From Xanthobacteraceae bacterium (GTDB lineage: Bacteria > Pseudomonadota > Alphaproteobacteria > Rhizobiales > Xanthobacteraceae), in NCBI GenBank assembly GCA_004297465.1, contig SCUB01000001.1, positions 62,001 to 126,000 of the forward strand: a DNA stretch of 64,000 nt. The letters are read 5' to 3'. The notes below the pieces were generated by a model, which had not been told where the DNA came from, did no database searches, and saw only the letters and a program-made list of their open reading frames with translations. A program made the position numbers and the translations under genes. The stretch's first letter is position 1. Every line of letters starts with the position of its first letter. Positions 15,870 through 23,077 of this stretch are shown here, one piece after another.

Positions 15870-17075
15870 ATGGGTGAGACAATGCTTGAGCGATTCAAGA
15901 GCCTGTTTCGCGCGCCCGAGGCCAAGGCCTCGCGCGTGGGCCGGCTGCTGGCCTTCGAGGGCGGCGGCCGGGCGCGCTGGACCCCGCGCGACTACGCGGC
16001 GCTGGCGCGCGAGGGGTATCTCGCCAACGCCATCGTGCATCGCGCGGTGCGGCTGATCGCCGAGAACGCCGCGGCCTGCACGTTCGTCGTCTATGACGGC
16101 GCGGCCGAGCGCGAGGGCCATCCGCTCGCGGCGCTGTTCGCGCGGCCCAATCCGCGTCAGGACGGCGCCGGTTTCTTCGAGGCGGTCTATGCCCACCTCA
16201 TGCTGTCGGGCAACGCCTATGTCGAGGCGGTCGCGATCGACGGCGTGGTGCGCGAACTCTATGCGCTGCGGCCCGACCGCATGCGCGTGGTGCCGGGTCC
16301 AGACGGCTGGGCCGAGTCTTACGAATACAGCGTGAGCGGGCGCAGCGTGCGGTTCGACCAGACCGCCGGCGCGCTGCCGCCGATCCTGCATCTCGCCATG
16401 TTCCATCCGCTCGACGATCACTACGGCTTCGCGCCGATCGAGGCGGCGGCGATCGCGGTCGATACCCACAACGCGGCGGCGGCCTGGAACAAGGCGCTGC
16501 TCGACAACGCCGCGCGCCCGTCCGGCGCGCTGGTCTATTCCGGACCCGAGGGGGCGGTGCTGTCGGATGCGCAGTTCGAGCGCCTCAAGCATGAGCTGAC
16601 CGAAACCTATCAGGGCGCCGTCAACGCCGGCCGTCCGCTGCTGCTCGAGGGCGGGCTCGACTGGAAGGCGATGTCGCTGTCGCCCAAGGACATGGACTTC
16701 CTCGAAGCCAAGCACACCGCGGCGCGCGAGATCGCGCTCGCCTTCGGCGTGCCGCCGATGCTGCTCGGCATTCCCGGCGACAACACCTATGCCAACTACC
16801 AGGAAGCCAACCGCGTGTTCTTCCGCCAGACCGTGCTGCCGCTCGCCAATCGCGTCGGCACGGCGCTGGCGCAATGGCTCGGGCCCCAATCCGGCGGCGA
16901 GGTGCGCGTCGCGGTCGATGCCGACCGTATCGATGCGCTGGCCGGCGACCGCGCCGCGCTGTGGGACCGTCTCATCAGGGCGGACTTTCTCACGCTCGAC
17001 GAGAAGCGCGAGGCGGCCGGCTACGGCCCCGTCGCCGGCGGCGACGCCTTCCGTCCGGGCGATGCCGATGGATGA
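15870..17075 (+). CDS. HK97-family phage portal protein (GTA g3)
   Basis: A 401-residue portal, the dodecameric ring at the capsid vertex through which DNA passes. The portal signature is clear: YLANAIVHRAVRLIAENAAA near the N-terminus, FFEAVYAHLMLSGNAYVEAV (about 105-125), and PPMLLGIPGDNTYANYQEAN (about 290-310). The ATG at 15870 is used; an alternative ATG is at 15882 (MLERFKSLF). The 3' end overlaps the next small gene by 8 nt. The length is normal for GTA portals and no defect is seen. Confidence 0.93.
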   Translation: MGETMLERFKSLFRAPEAKASRVGRLLAFEGGGRARWTPRDYAALAREGYLANAIVHRAVRLIAENAAACTFVVYDGAAEREGHPLAALFARPNPRQDGAGFFEAVYAHLMLSGNAYVEAVAIDGVVRELYALRPDRMRVVPGPDGWAESYEYSVSGRSVRFDQTAGALPPILHLAMFHPLDDHYGFAPIEAAAIAVDTHNAAAAWNKALLDNAARPSGALVYSGPEGAVLSDAQFERLKHELTETYQGAVNAGRPLLLEGGLDWKAMSLSPKDMDFLEAKHTAAREIALAFGVPPMLLGIPGDNTYANYQEANRVFFRQTVLPLANRVGTALAQWLGPQSGGEVRVAVDADRIDALAGDRAALWDRLIRADFLTLDEKREAAGYGPVAGGDAFRPGDADG

Positions 17076-17256
17076 ACTGATCCGCACCTTCACCGAGCGC
17101 GGCGACCTGGCCCATCTCGCGCTCCTGTCATGGGCGCTGGCGGCGAGCGGCGCCTTCGCCGTCACCTTGCGCGCGCTGGTCGCCGCGACCCATCGCTTCG
17201 ACGATTTCGTGCGCGAGCTTGCCTTGTTCAACCAACGTGCCGGAGGGCGCGACTGA
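17068..17256 (+). CDS. GTA g3.5-like small membrane protein
   Basis: A 62-residue protein (MDELIRTFTERGDLAHLALL and on) with one hydrophobic helix (HLALLSWALAASGAFAVTLRAL, about residues 15-36). Position between portal and prohead protease, and size, match the small RcGTA g3.5 gene. The start overlaps the portal stop by 8 nt and its own stop overlaps the next ATG (TGATG), so it is translated as part of the packaging operon. Function unknown. Confidence 0.65.
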   Translation: MDELIRTFTERGDLAHLALLSWALAASGAFAVTLRALVAATHRFDDFVRELALFNQRAGGRD

Positions 17257-17447
17257 TGGATACCCTGCACACCGTGCTGCGCGGCCTGCGCGGAAAATCC
17301 AGAACCGAGCGTTCGCATCTCGACGTGTTCCGCGAGTTCCTCGCCCATCTCGACCGCATCGGCCGCGCGCCGCAACGGCCGGCGCGGGCGAAATCCTCGG
17401 CGTCCCCACGCCCGCGTCCCGCCAAAGGCAAGGGCAGGGGACGGTGA
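17256..17447 (+). CDS. Small basic hypothetical protein in the GTA head module
   Basis: A 63-residue protein, MDTLHTVLRGLRGKSRTERS, then a short helix DVFREFLAHLDRIGR and a Pro/Lys/Arg-rich tail. Its ATG overlaps the stop of the g3.5-like gene (TGATG), which is the best support for it being real. The charge suggests nucleic acid or capsid-interior contact, but that is a guess. No family is recognised. Confidence 0.45.
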   Translation: MDTLHTVLRGLRGKSRTERSHLDVFREFLAHLDRIGRAPQRPARAKSSASPRPRPAKGKGRGR

Positions 17448-17546
17448 CCCGGCACTGACGGATTGCCCGGGTCCAGGGCCATCGCGTCGCCGGTCAATTT
17501 CCAGCCCTCGTGTTTATTTGCCCTGCATCGAGCAAGGTTTTCACCC

Positions 17547-18134
17547 ATGCACGCTCAAAATTCCGCTCCGCGTCTGGCGTTCGGCGCCGATGGCGGGGTC
17601 GAAGGCTATGCCAGCCTGTTCGGCGAGGTCGACCAGGCCCGCGACATGATGATGCCCGGCGCGTTCGCGCACACGCTCAAGCAGCGCGGCATCCGCAAGA
17701 TCCCGATGCTGTTCCAGCACGACCCGGCCGAGCCGGTCGGCGTCTGGCACGAGCTTGTCGAGGACCATCGCGGGCTGTGGGGACGCGGCCGGCTCATTCC
17801 CGATGTGGCGCGGGCGCGCGAACTTTTAGCGCTGGTCGCCGCCGGCGCCGTCGATGGCCTGTCCATCGGCTATCGCACGGTGCGCGGGCGCATCGATCCG
17901 CAAAGCCGCATCCGCCGCCTGTTTCAGGTCGATCTCTGGGAGATATCGATCGTCACCTTCCCGCTGCTGGCGGGAGCGCGCGTCCGCGCGGTGAAAGCGT
18001 TCCGGCATCCTCCCACCCGGAACACACCGCGCGGATGCGCTGTTCATGCGGGTTCCGCCGCTCCGGCGGCCCGCGCGGCGAAAAGCCACCCGCAGCGGCT
18101 CGCACCGCTCATGTCCCGTCACTCCTACCAATGA
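17547..18134 (+). CDS. HK97-family prohead protease (GTA g4)
   Basis: A 195-residue serine protease that cleaves the capsid scaffold during head maturation. Family features are the opening VEGYASLFGEVDQARDMMMP and GAFAHTLKQRG. The catalytic His is in MLFQHDPAEPVGVW, and the Ser lies in GAVDGLSIGYRT, followed by DLWEISIVTFPLL. The C-terminal tail (about 155-195) is Arg/Pro/Ala-rich and dispensable-looking. The ATG at 17547 follows an AAGG motif, and the stop overlaps an ATG of the capsid frame. Confidence 0.92.
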   Translation: MHAQNSAPRLAFGADGGVEGYASLFGEVDQARDMMMPGAFAHTLKQRGIRKIPMLFQHDPAEPVGVWHELVEDHRGLWGRGRLIPDVARARELLALVAAGAVDGLSIGYRTVRGRIDPQSRIRRLFQVDLWEISIVTFPLLAGARVRAVKAFRHPPTRNTPRGCAVHAGSAAPAARAAKSHPQRLAPLMSRHSYQ

Positions 18135-18142
18135 GGTCATTT

Positions 18143-19399
18143 ATGGAATCCGATATCCATTCCCGCGCGCCGGAACAGAAGGCCGGCATCGCGTCCGTCC
18201 CCGGCGGCGCCCACGACGAGCTCTTTCGCGCCTTCGAGGAGTTCAAGTCCGCCAACGACGACCGTCTCGTCTCGCTCGAGCATCGCGGCGACGTCATCAT
18301 CGAGGAGAAGGTTTCGCGCATCAACGCCGCGCTCGATCAGCAGATGAAGCGCATCGACGAACTGGCGTTGCGCCAGGCCCGTCCGCCGCTCGACATCCAG
18401 CGCAAGGGCTATGCCGATGCCTCGACGCGCGAGCACAAGGCGGCGTTCGAGAGCTACATCCGCGGCGGCGAGAGCGCGGGCTTGCGCCAGCTCGAGACCA
18501 AGTCGCTCTCCGCCGGCTCCAATCCCGACGGCGGCTACCTGGTGCCGGCCGAGGTCGAGCAGGAAATCGGTCGCCGCCTGACCGCGATCTCGCCGATCCG
18601 CGCCATCGCCGGCGTGCGCGAGGTGTCGACCAGCGTCTACAAGAAGCCGTTCATGACCGGCGGCCCTTCGGTCGGCTGGGTCGGCGAGACTGGCGCGCGG
18701 CCGCAGACCGGAACCCCGGCGATCGCCGAGTTGGCGTTCCCGGCGATGGAACTTTACGCCATGCCGGCGGCGACCGCTTCGCTGCTCGAAGACGCCGCGG
18801 TCAACATCGACCAGTGGATCGCCGGCGAGGTCGAGCTTAGCTTCGCCGAGCAGGAGGGCGCCGCCTTCATCAACGGCGACGGCAACAACAAGCCGCTCGG
18901 CTTCCTCAGCTACACCAACGTCGCCGAAAGCGCGTGGGAGTGGGGCAAGCTCGGCTATGTGGCGAGCGGCGCCGACGGCGGCTTCACCAGTTCCGATCCG
19001 GTCGATCCGCTGATCGACCTCGTCTATGCGCTCAAGGCCGGCTACCGCCAGAACGGCAGCTTCGTCATGAACCGCAAGACCCAGGCCGAGATCCGCAAGC
19101 TCAAGGATGCCGACGGGCAGTACCTGTGGCAGCCGCCGGCGCAGGCCGACGGCCGCGCCAGCCTGCTCAGCTTCCCGGTGATCGAGGCCGAGGATATGCC
19201 GGACATCGGGGCGGGCACTTATGCGGTGGCGTTCGGCGATTTCCGCCGCGGCTACCTGGTGGTCGACCGGCTCGGCGTGCGCGTGCTGCGCGATCCGTAC
19301 TCCGCCAAGCCCTACGTGCTGTTCTACACCACCAAGCGCGTCGGCGGCGGCGTGCAGGACTTCGACGCCATCAAGCTGATGAAGTTCGCCGCCGCGTAA
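18143..19399 (+). CDS. HK97-family major capsid protein (GTA g5)
   Basis: A 418-residue capsid protein. The N-terminal delta-like domain (about 1-100) is helical and coiled-coil-rich (LFRAFEEFKSANDDRLVSL, RINAALDQQMKRIDELALR). The HK97 shell fold follows from LSAGSNPDGGYLVPAEVEQE (about 130) through FINGDGNNKPLGFLSYTN to YLVVDRLGVRVLRDPYSA. The ATG at 18143 has GAGGT 5 nt upstream; an alternative ATG at 18131 overlaps the protease stop. The sequence is intact. It is the last structural gene before the toxin/immunity insert. Confidence 0.94.
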   Translation: MESDIHSRAPEQKAGIASVPGGAHDELFRAFEEFKSANDDRLVSLEHRGDVIIEEKVSRINAALDQQMKRIDELALRQARPPLDIQRKGYADASTREHKAAFESYIRGGESAGLRQLETKSLSAGSNPDGGYLVPAEVEQEIGRRLTAISPIRAIAGVREVSTSVYKKPFMTGGPSVGWVGETGARPQTGTPAIAELAFPAMELYAMPAATASLLEDAAVNIDQWIAGEVELSFAEQEGAAFINGDGNNKPLGFLSYTNVAESAWEWGKLGYVASGADGGFTSSDPVDPLIDLVYALKAGYRQNGSFVMNRKTQAEIRKLKDADGQYLWQPPAQADGRASLLSFPVIEAEDMPDIGAGTYAVAFGDFRRGYLVVDRLGVRVLRDPYSAKPYVLFYTTKRVGGGVQDFDAIKLMKFAAA

Positions 19400-19511
19400 C
19401 GGAGGCGCTTTTGCAGCAGACGAGGGCGCGGGGAGCTCACACCCCCCGCGCCTTATTCATTGCCAGCGTCGAGGTGTTTCTTGACGCAAGCAAATCGAAA
19501 AAGGCGCATCG

Positions 19512-20147
19512 ATGAGCTTCGCGGCCGAACGTGCGCGGCGCTTCATGCGTGCCGACGCGCGGTGCTTTGTGAAGCCTGGCTCGTTTTCGGCAAATGAAGC
19601 CGGGCGGCAGCATGAGCTGGCAACGCTGCGTTTCAACCTGAAGCTCCTTGGCAAGGCGCTCAATGACGTTGTTTCCCGCGCGCATGACGTCGCGCGCAAA
19701 TACAATTCCGACCAGCCGCGTGTTCCTGCCGGCCAGACAGGAGGCGGACAATGGACGGATGGAAGTGGGGGAGCCTCTCTCCCGGAGAAGCCGGTTCGGC
19801 TCGCCGGCGACATTCCCACCAAAGATCCCGAAGTGCCTCGGGAGAGGCCGTCCAGCGCGAAGGAGCGAAACAGGATTGCCCGCGCGCTGGCACGCCTCCT
19901 GCGTGGCCGTATCGGACCCATCGTGGAAGCGGCGTCATGGCTTATTGAATATGTGCCGGAGATCTCGTCCTACTTCGATCCGCCAAAAAGCCTTGAGGAA
20001 TTGCAGCAGGCGGCATCAACTCCGGCTCCCGGATATGATATTCACCATATCGTTGAACGATCGGCGGCCGCGCGCGACGGGTTCCCAACCCCAGACATTG
20101 ACGTGTCGGACAACCTTGTACGTATCCCGCGCTGGAAGCACTGGTAG
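19512..20147 (+). CDS. Putative HNH-nuclease polymorphic toxin, truncated by an amber codon
   Basis: Reads 211 residues, then TAG at 20145. Directly after the TAG the same frame stays open for 45 codons (INEWYGTKSEDYDWMSPRDY and on) to TGA at 20283-20285, so the unbroken protein would have about 257 residues. The N-terminal part (about 1-80) has QPRVPAGQTGGGQWTDG, a motif seen near phage head proteins and at the start of alphaproteobacterial toxins. The C-terminal part has DIHHIVERS, SDNLVRIP and RWKHW, an HNH-like set (His, Asn, His). The tail resembles polymorphic-toxin nuclease domains I know from Bradyrhizobium. It is directly coupled to a DUF2019 putative immunity gene. Function is inferred from motifs and context. 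Confidence 0.6.
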   Translation: MSFAAERARRFMRADARCFVKPGSFSANEAGRQHELATLRFNLKLLGKALNDVVSRAHDVARKYNSDQPRVPAGQTGGGQWTDGSGGASLPEKPVRLAGDIPTKDPEVPRERPSSAKERNRIARALARLLRGRIGPIVEAASWLIEYVPEISSYFDPPKSLEELQQAASTPAPGYDIHHIVERSAAARDGFPTPDIDVSDNLVRIPRWKHW

Positions 20148-20285
20148 ATTAATGAGTGGTATGGAACGAAATCGGAAGATTATGACTGGATGTCACCCCG
20201 CGATTATCTCAGGGGTAAAAGTTGGGAAGAGCGTCGGCGTGTTGGCCTAAAGGCGCTGATCGATCAAGGAGTGCTCAAGCCGTGA
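20148..20285 (+). pseudogene. Detached C-terminal segment of the toxin reading frame
   Basis: This is the in-frame continuation after the amber codon at 20145-20147: INEWYGTKSEDYDWMSPRDY, then LRGKSWEERRRVGLKALIDQ and GVLKP, with TGA at 20283-20285. Coding character is preserved without further stops, which suggests the amber is recent, or is a read error. The TGA overlaps the GTG of the first putative immunity gene (GTGA), so coupling depends on translation reaching this segment. Confidence 0.6.
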
Positions 20286-20653
20286 AGCGGGTGAATCTTC
20301 AGACCATGTCTGTCGACCAATTGATTGCCCGCTTCGCCGAAATCGGCGTGGCGCAGGATTATGCGCTGCTCGGCCGCGAGACCGCCCGTTACAACCGCCT
20401 GTTCGATCAGATGCATGCCGTGGTTGACGAACTGAAAGGGCGTCCTGGTGACGAGCGCCGGGCGTTGCTGAAGCTTTACGATCATCCGAACATGCAGGTC
20501 CGCCTCAAGGCTGCGACAAATAGTCTGGCCGTTGCCCCGGTGGCTGCGCGACAGATGCTGGAGGCGATCAAGGCGTCGAACTGGCCGCCGCAGGCCGGTA
20601 CCGCCGGCATGACTATTTGGAATTTAGACGAGGGTATTTACAAGCCGCGATAA
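20282..20653 (+). CDS. DUF2019-like putative immunity protein, copy 1 (class A)
   Basis: A 123-residue helical protein starting at a GTG that overlaps the toxin-frame stop (GTGA): MKRVNLQTMSVDQLIARFAE, then GVAQDYALLGRETARYNRL, PGDERRALLKLYDHPNMQVR and a C-terminus MTIWNLDEGIYKPR. This pattern matches the DUF2019 family, which resembles HEAT-like helical repeats. Location immediately downstream of a putative nuclease toxin, with overlapping stop/start, is the classic arrangement for an immunity protein. Immunity function is inferred, not shown. It is nearly identical to copy 3 over the first 79 residues. Confidence 0.75.
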   Translation: MKRVNLQTMSVDQLIARFAEIGVAQDYALLGRETARYNRLFDQMHAVVDELKGRPGDERRALLKLYDHPNMQVRLKAATNSLAVAPVAARQMLEAIKASNWPPQAGTAGMTIWNLDEGIYKPR

Positions 20654-20670
20654 AGGCGCGCCACAAAGCC

Positions 20671-21033
20671 ATGAAGCGCATTCCGCTCTCCCGCATGAGC
20701 GTCGAAGAACTGGTGCGCTTTTCACGCAATATGCGCTTGAACAGGATGCCCTGTTGGGAAATGAAATCGGAAAGGTCAATCGTCTCTTTTGGAAAATTGA
20801 TAGCATCAAGACGGAGTTGCGGTCGAGGCCCGGTGATTAGCGCTGTGCGTTGATTGCGCTGCCACCCCAATCCGCAGGTCCAGGTGAAAGCCGCAAAGGC
20901 GACACTGGCGCTGGCCACCGAACAGGCGAGGCAGGTTCTTAAGACGTTGGCCAAGACGTGCATGGGTCTGCAGCAACTTGAGGCCGGCATGACGATCAGG
21001 GCCTTGGACGAAGGCATTTTCAAGCCGAAATGA
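20671..21033 (+). pseudogene. DUF2019-like putative immunity gene, copy 2 (class B), degenerate
   Basis: Begins MKRIPLSRMSVEELVRF, clearly homologous to its neighbours, then shifts frame near 20722. The second frame reads FTQYALEQDALLGNEIGKVN and RLFWKIDSIKTELRSRPGD before a TAG at 20836. A further shift near 20860 brings HPNPQVQVKAAKATLALA and, at the end, MTIRALDEGIFKPK with a stop at 21031-21033. So at least two indels and one stop codon have destroyed it. The fragment GNEIG links it to copy 4 rather than copies 1 and 3. Confidence 0.75.
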
Positions 21034-21056
21034 CGACTAGCGGGGCGTTTAAAGCC

Positions 21057-21428
21057 GTGAAGCGGGTGAATCCTCAGACCATGTCTATCGACCAGTTGAT
21101 TGCCCGCTTCGCCGAAATCGGCGTGGCGCAGGATTATGCACTGCTCGGCCGCGAGACCGCCCGTTACAATCGCTTGTTCGACCAAATGCATGTCGTGGTT
21201 GAAGAACTGAAAGGACGCCCTGGTGACGAACGCCGGGCGTTGCTGAAACTTTACGATCATCCGAACATGCAGGTTCGCCTCAGGGCTGCGGTGAACAGCA
21301 TGGCTATTGCCCCGGTCGCCGCAAGGCAAATGTTGGAAAACATCAAGGCTTCGAACTGGGATCCGCAGTCCGGCGCCGCCGGCATGGCTCTTTGGGCCTT
21401 GGACGAAGGCATTTTCAAGCCGAAATGA
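21057..21428 (+). CDS. DUF2019-like putative immunity protein, copy 3 (class A)
   Basis: A 123-residue protein from GTG 21057 (an in-frame ATG at 21030 overlaps the copy 2 stop, ATGA). The sequence MKRVNPQTMSIDQLIARFAE and RETARYNRLFDQMHVVVEEL is almost the same as copy 1. The C-terminal third diverges (ASNWDPQSGAAGMALWALDE, GIFKPK). The concentration of differences at the C-terminus suggests that part recognises a variable toxin partner (inference). The gene looks intact. Confidence 0.75.
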   Translation: MKRVNPQTMSIDQLIARFAEIGVAQDYALLGRETARYNRLFDQMHVVVEELKGRPGDERRALLKLYDHPNMQVRLRAAVNSMAIAPVAARQMLENIKASNWDPQSGAAGMALWALDEGIFKPK

Positions 21429-21449
21429 CGACTAGGGGTGTTCAAAGCC

Positions 21450-21821
21450 GTGAAGCGGGTGAATCTTCAGACCATGTCTATCGACCAGTTGATTGCCCGC
21501 TTCGCCGAACTCGGCGTGGCACAGGATAACGCACTTCTCGGCAATGAGATCGGGCGCTTCAACCGCTTGATGGATCAAATGCGCACGATTGTCGATGAAC
21601 TCAAGGGACGGCTCGGCGACCAGCGTCATGCATTATGCGCACTCTATGACCATAAGAACGTGCAGGTTCGACTGCAGTCGGCTCGGCTAAGCTTAGCGGT
21701 GGCGCCGATCGATGCTAGAAAAATAATTGAGGCGATTGCGACCTCTCAGCAATATCCGCAAGCTGGCCATGCGCGGATGACTCTCTGGAATTTGGATCGG
21801 GGCGTGTTCAAGCCGACCTAA
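21450..21821 (+). CDS. DUF2019-like putative immunity protein, copy 4 (class B)
   Basis: A 123-residue protein from GTG 21450 (alternative GTG at 21438): MKRVNLQTMSIDQLIARFAE, then LGVAQDNALLGNEIGRFNRL and GDQRHALCALYDHKNVQVRL. The C-terminus is QYPQAGHARMTLWNLDRGVF, then KPT. The first 20 residues match copies 1 and 3 almost exactly, but from residue 30 it is more divergent and shares the GNEIG signature with broken copy 2. Spacing to copy 3 and the intervening sequence repeat the copy 2 / copy 3 junction. Intact. Confidence 0.75.
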   Translation: MKRVNLQTMSIDQLIARFAELGVAQDNALLGNEIGRFNRLMDQMRTIVDELKGRLGDQRHALCALYDHKNVQVRLQSARLSLAVAPIDARKIIEAIATSQQYPQAGHARMTLWNLDRGVFKPT

Positions 21822-21850
21822 CTGGATCGATCGTCACGAGGAGGATCGCG

Positions 21851-22234
21851 ATGGCGCGGATGAGGGCTTTCTTGCGAGGCGCAGCGGGGCTGATGCTGGC
21901 CGCGATGCTTGCGCCGGTGCCTGCCGTGATGGCCGAGGCTGGCGGCGGCAAACCTGAATCGCAACGCACCCCCGCCGAGGTTTCGCCCTATCTCGTTGAG
22001 CGGAGCTTCGATACGCGGCGGCGCCTCGAAGCCCTGCTCGGCGAGGCGTGGCAGGGTTGCATGCCCTGGCGGATCGAAACGTTTGTCCGGCCCGATGGCC
22101 GACTGGTTTTTCAGATCAACGATCCGGCTGATCAGAAGGCCATCGTCGACTGGAAATACGATAGCCAATCGCTCGAGTTCGTTCTCGGCGATGCCCAGTG
22201 CAACTATCGGCTCCGCATCGAACGCAATAAATAA
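21851..22234 (+). CDS. Small secreted hypothetical protein
   Basis: A 127-residue protein with a typical Sec signal peptide (RAFLRGAAGLMLAAMLAPVP, cleavage after AVMA about residue 28). The mature part has two cysteines (QGCMPWRIE and DAQCNYRL) that could form a disulfide. It reads SPYLVERSFDTRRRLEALLG, then LVFQINDPADQKAIVDWKYD and ends RLRIERNK. No family is recognised. It follows the immunity array by 29 nt with GAGGATCGCG before the ATG, and could be a periplasmic partner of the neighbouring toxin or protease, which is a guess. Confidence 0.6.
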   Translation: MARMRAFLRGAAGLMLAAMLAPVPAVMAEAGGGKPESQRTPAEVSPYLVERSFDTRRRLEALLGEAWQGCMPWRIETFVRPDGRLVFQINDPADQKAIVDWKYDSQSLEFVLGDAQCNYRLRIERNK

Positions 22235-22240
22235 GTCTGC

Positions 22241-23008
22241 TTACGGCAACAGCGTCACGCCCAGCTCACCCGCCGCCTTCACGATCCAGGCGCGGTAGCG
22301 CGCGAGCGGCGTCACGCCGGTGAGGCCGCCGCAGCCTGCGGAAAGCGAAGGCCCCGTCGACCAGCTGATGATGCCAACCATGATCGGCTCGTTGCCGGAG
22401 ACATCGAGCACCGGGCCGCCGGAATCGCCCTCGCAGGCGCCCAGGCCCGCCAGCGCGCCGGCGCGCCCCGCGGCATCGGCGAGGCGGAACTGCAGCGTCG
22501 AGGGCTGGCCGACCGTGACGAGATTGGCCGCGCGCGTGGTGCCGAGACCGGCGCCGTTGCCCGATGCGGTCGCGCCCGCGCCGGCGATGGTGAAGCGCTC
22601 GCCGGGAGCCGGCACGCGGCCGCCGATCCGCGTCGGCTTCGTGTCGGCGAGCGGCGTCGCGAGCTGGAGTAACGCGACATCGGCTGTGGCGCGCGACCGG
22701 GCGTAGCTTTTCGGATCGTAGTTGGGATGCACCAGCACGGCGCGCACCGCGTACGCGCTTCCAGCGCGCGCCGGCGCGATGTCGCGCACCAGCAATGCCG
22801 TCTTCGGCACCGCGCAATGCGCGGCGGTGAGGATGAGGTCGGCGGCGAGCGCCACACCGCTGCAGGTGTTGCCGCGCGCGCCGCTGATCATCACGACGCG
22901 GCGCGCCATGTCGCCTTGGCCTGGGGCCGCGCCGCCGACAATGGCGTGCGCGGGCGCGGCGGCGAACATGAGGGCAACTGCAACTGAAGCGGGCGTGATG
23001 CGGATCAT
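22241..23008 (-). CDS. Secreted trypsin-like (S1) serine protease, antisense inside the GTA cluster
   Basis: A 255-residue protease. The signal peptide MIRITPASVAVALMFAAAPA ends HA, and the next residues are IVGG, the chymotrypsin-fold N-terminus. The catalytic triad is His in LILTAAHCAVP, Asp in RATADVALLQLA and Ser in CEGDSGGPVLD. Cysteines in GNTCSGVALAADL/AAHC and in ACEGDSGGP/SAGCGG are placed for disulfides. Because signal peptidase cleavage after AHA would itself free the Ile16-type amino end, the enzyme may be active without a separate activation step. It is on the opposite strand to all GTA genes, converges with the small secreted protein (6 nt apart), and is likely a later insertion. 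Confidence 0.85.
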   Translation of the reverse strand: MIRITPASVAVALMFAAAPAHAIVGGAAPGQGDMARRVVMISGARGNTCSGVALAADLILTAAHCAVPKTALLVRDIAPARAGSAYAVRAVLVHPNYDPKSYARSRATADVALLQLATPLADTKPTRIGGRVPAPGERFTIAGAGATASGNGAGLGTTRAANLVTVGQPSTLQFRLADAAGRAGALAGLGACEGDSGGPVLDVSGNEPIMVGIISWSTGPSLSAGCGGLTGVTPLARYRAWIVKAAGELGVTLLP

Positions 23009-23077
23009 GGCCGGGACAGATGCGCGCGCCCCGTGCGCGCTGTCAACCATCTCGTGAAATGATGAAAAGGAGGCGGC

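Larger units (their letters stand above)
20282..21821 (+). repeat. Tandem array of four DUF2019-type genes in A-B-A-B order
   Basis: Four homologous units start at 20282, 20671, 21057 and 21450, about 390 nt apart. Units 1 and 3 share RETARYNRL; units 2 and 4 share GNEIG. The short string AAAGCCGTGAAGCGGGTGAA, or close variants, opens units 1, 3 and 4, and CCGAAATGACGACTAG follows units 2 and 3. This fits duplication of a two-gene unit, with later decay of unit 2. Confidence 0.7.

Noticed and set aside
15546-17375. A 609-codon minus-strand open frame across portal and terminase
   Set aside because: Antisense of conserved GTA genes; no recognisable motif.
21996-22298. Alternative plus-strand frame inside the small secreted protein gene
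   Set aside because: Low-complexity Ser/Arg composition; the other frame has a clean signal peptide and ribosome site.
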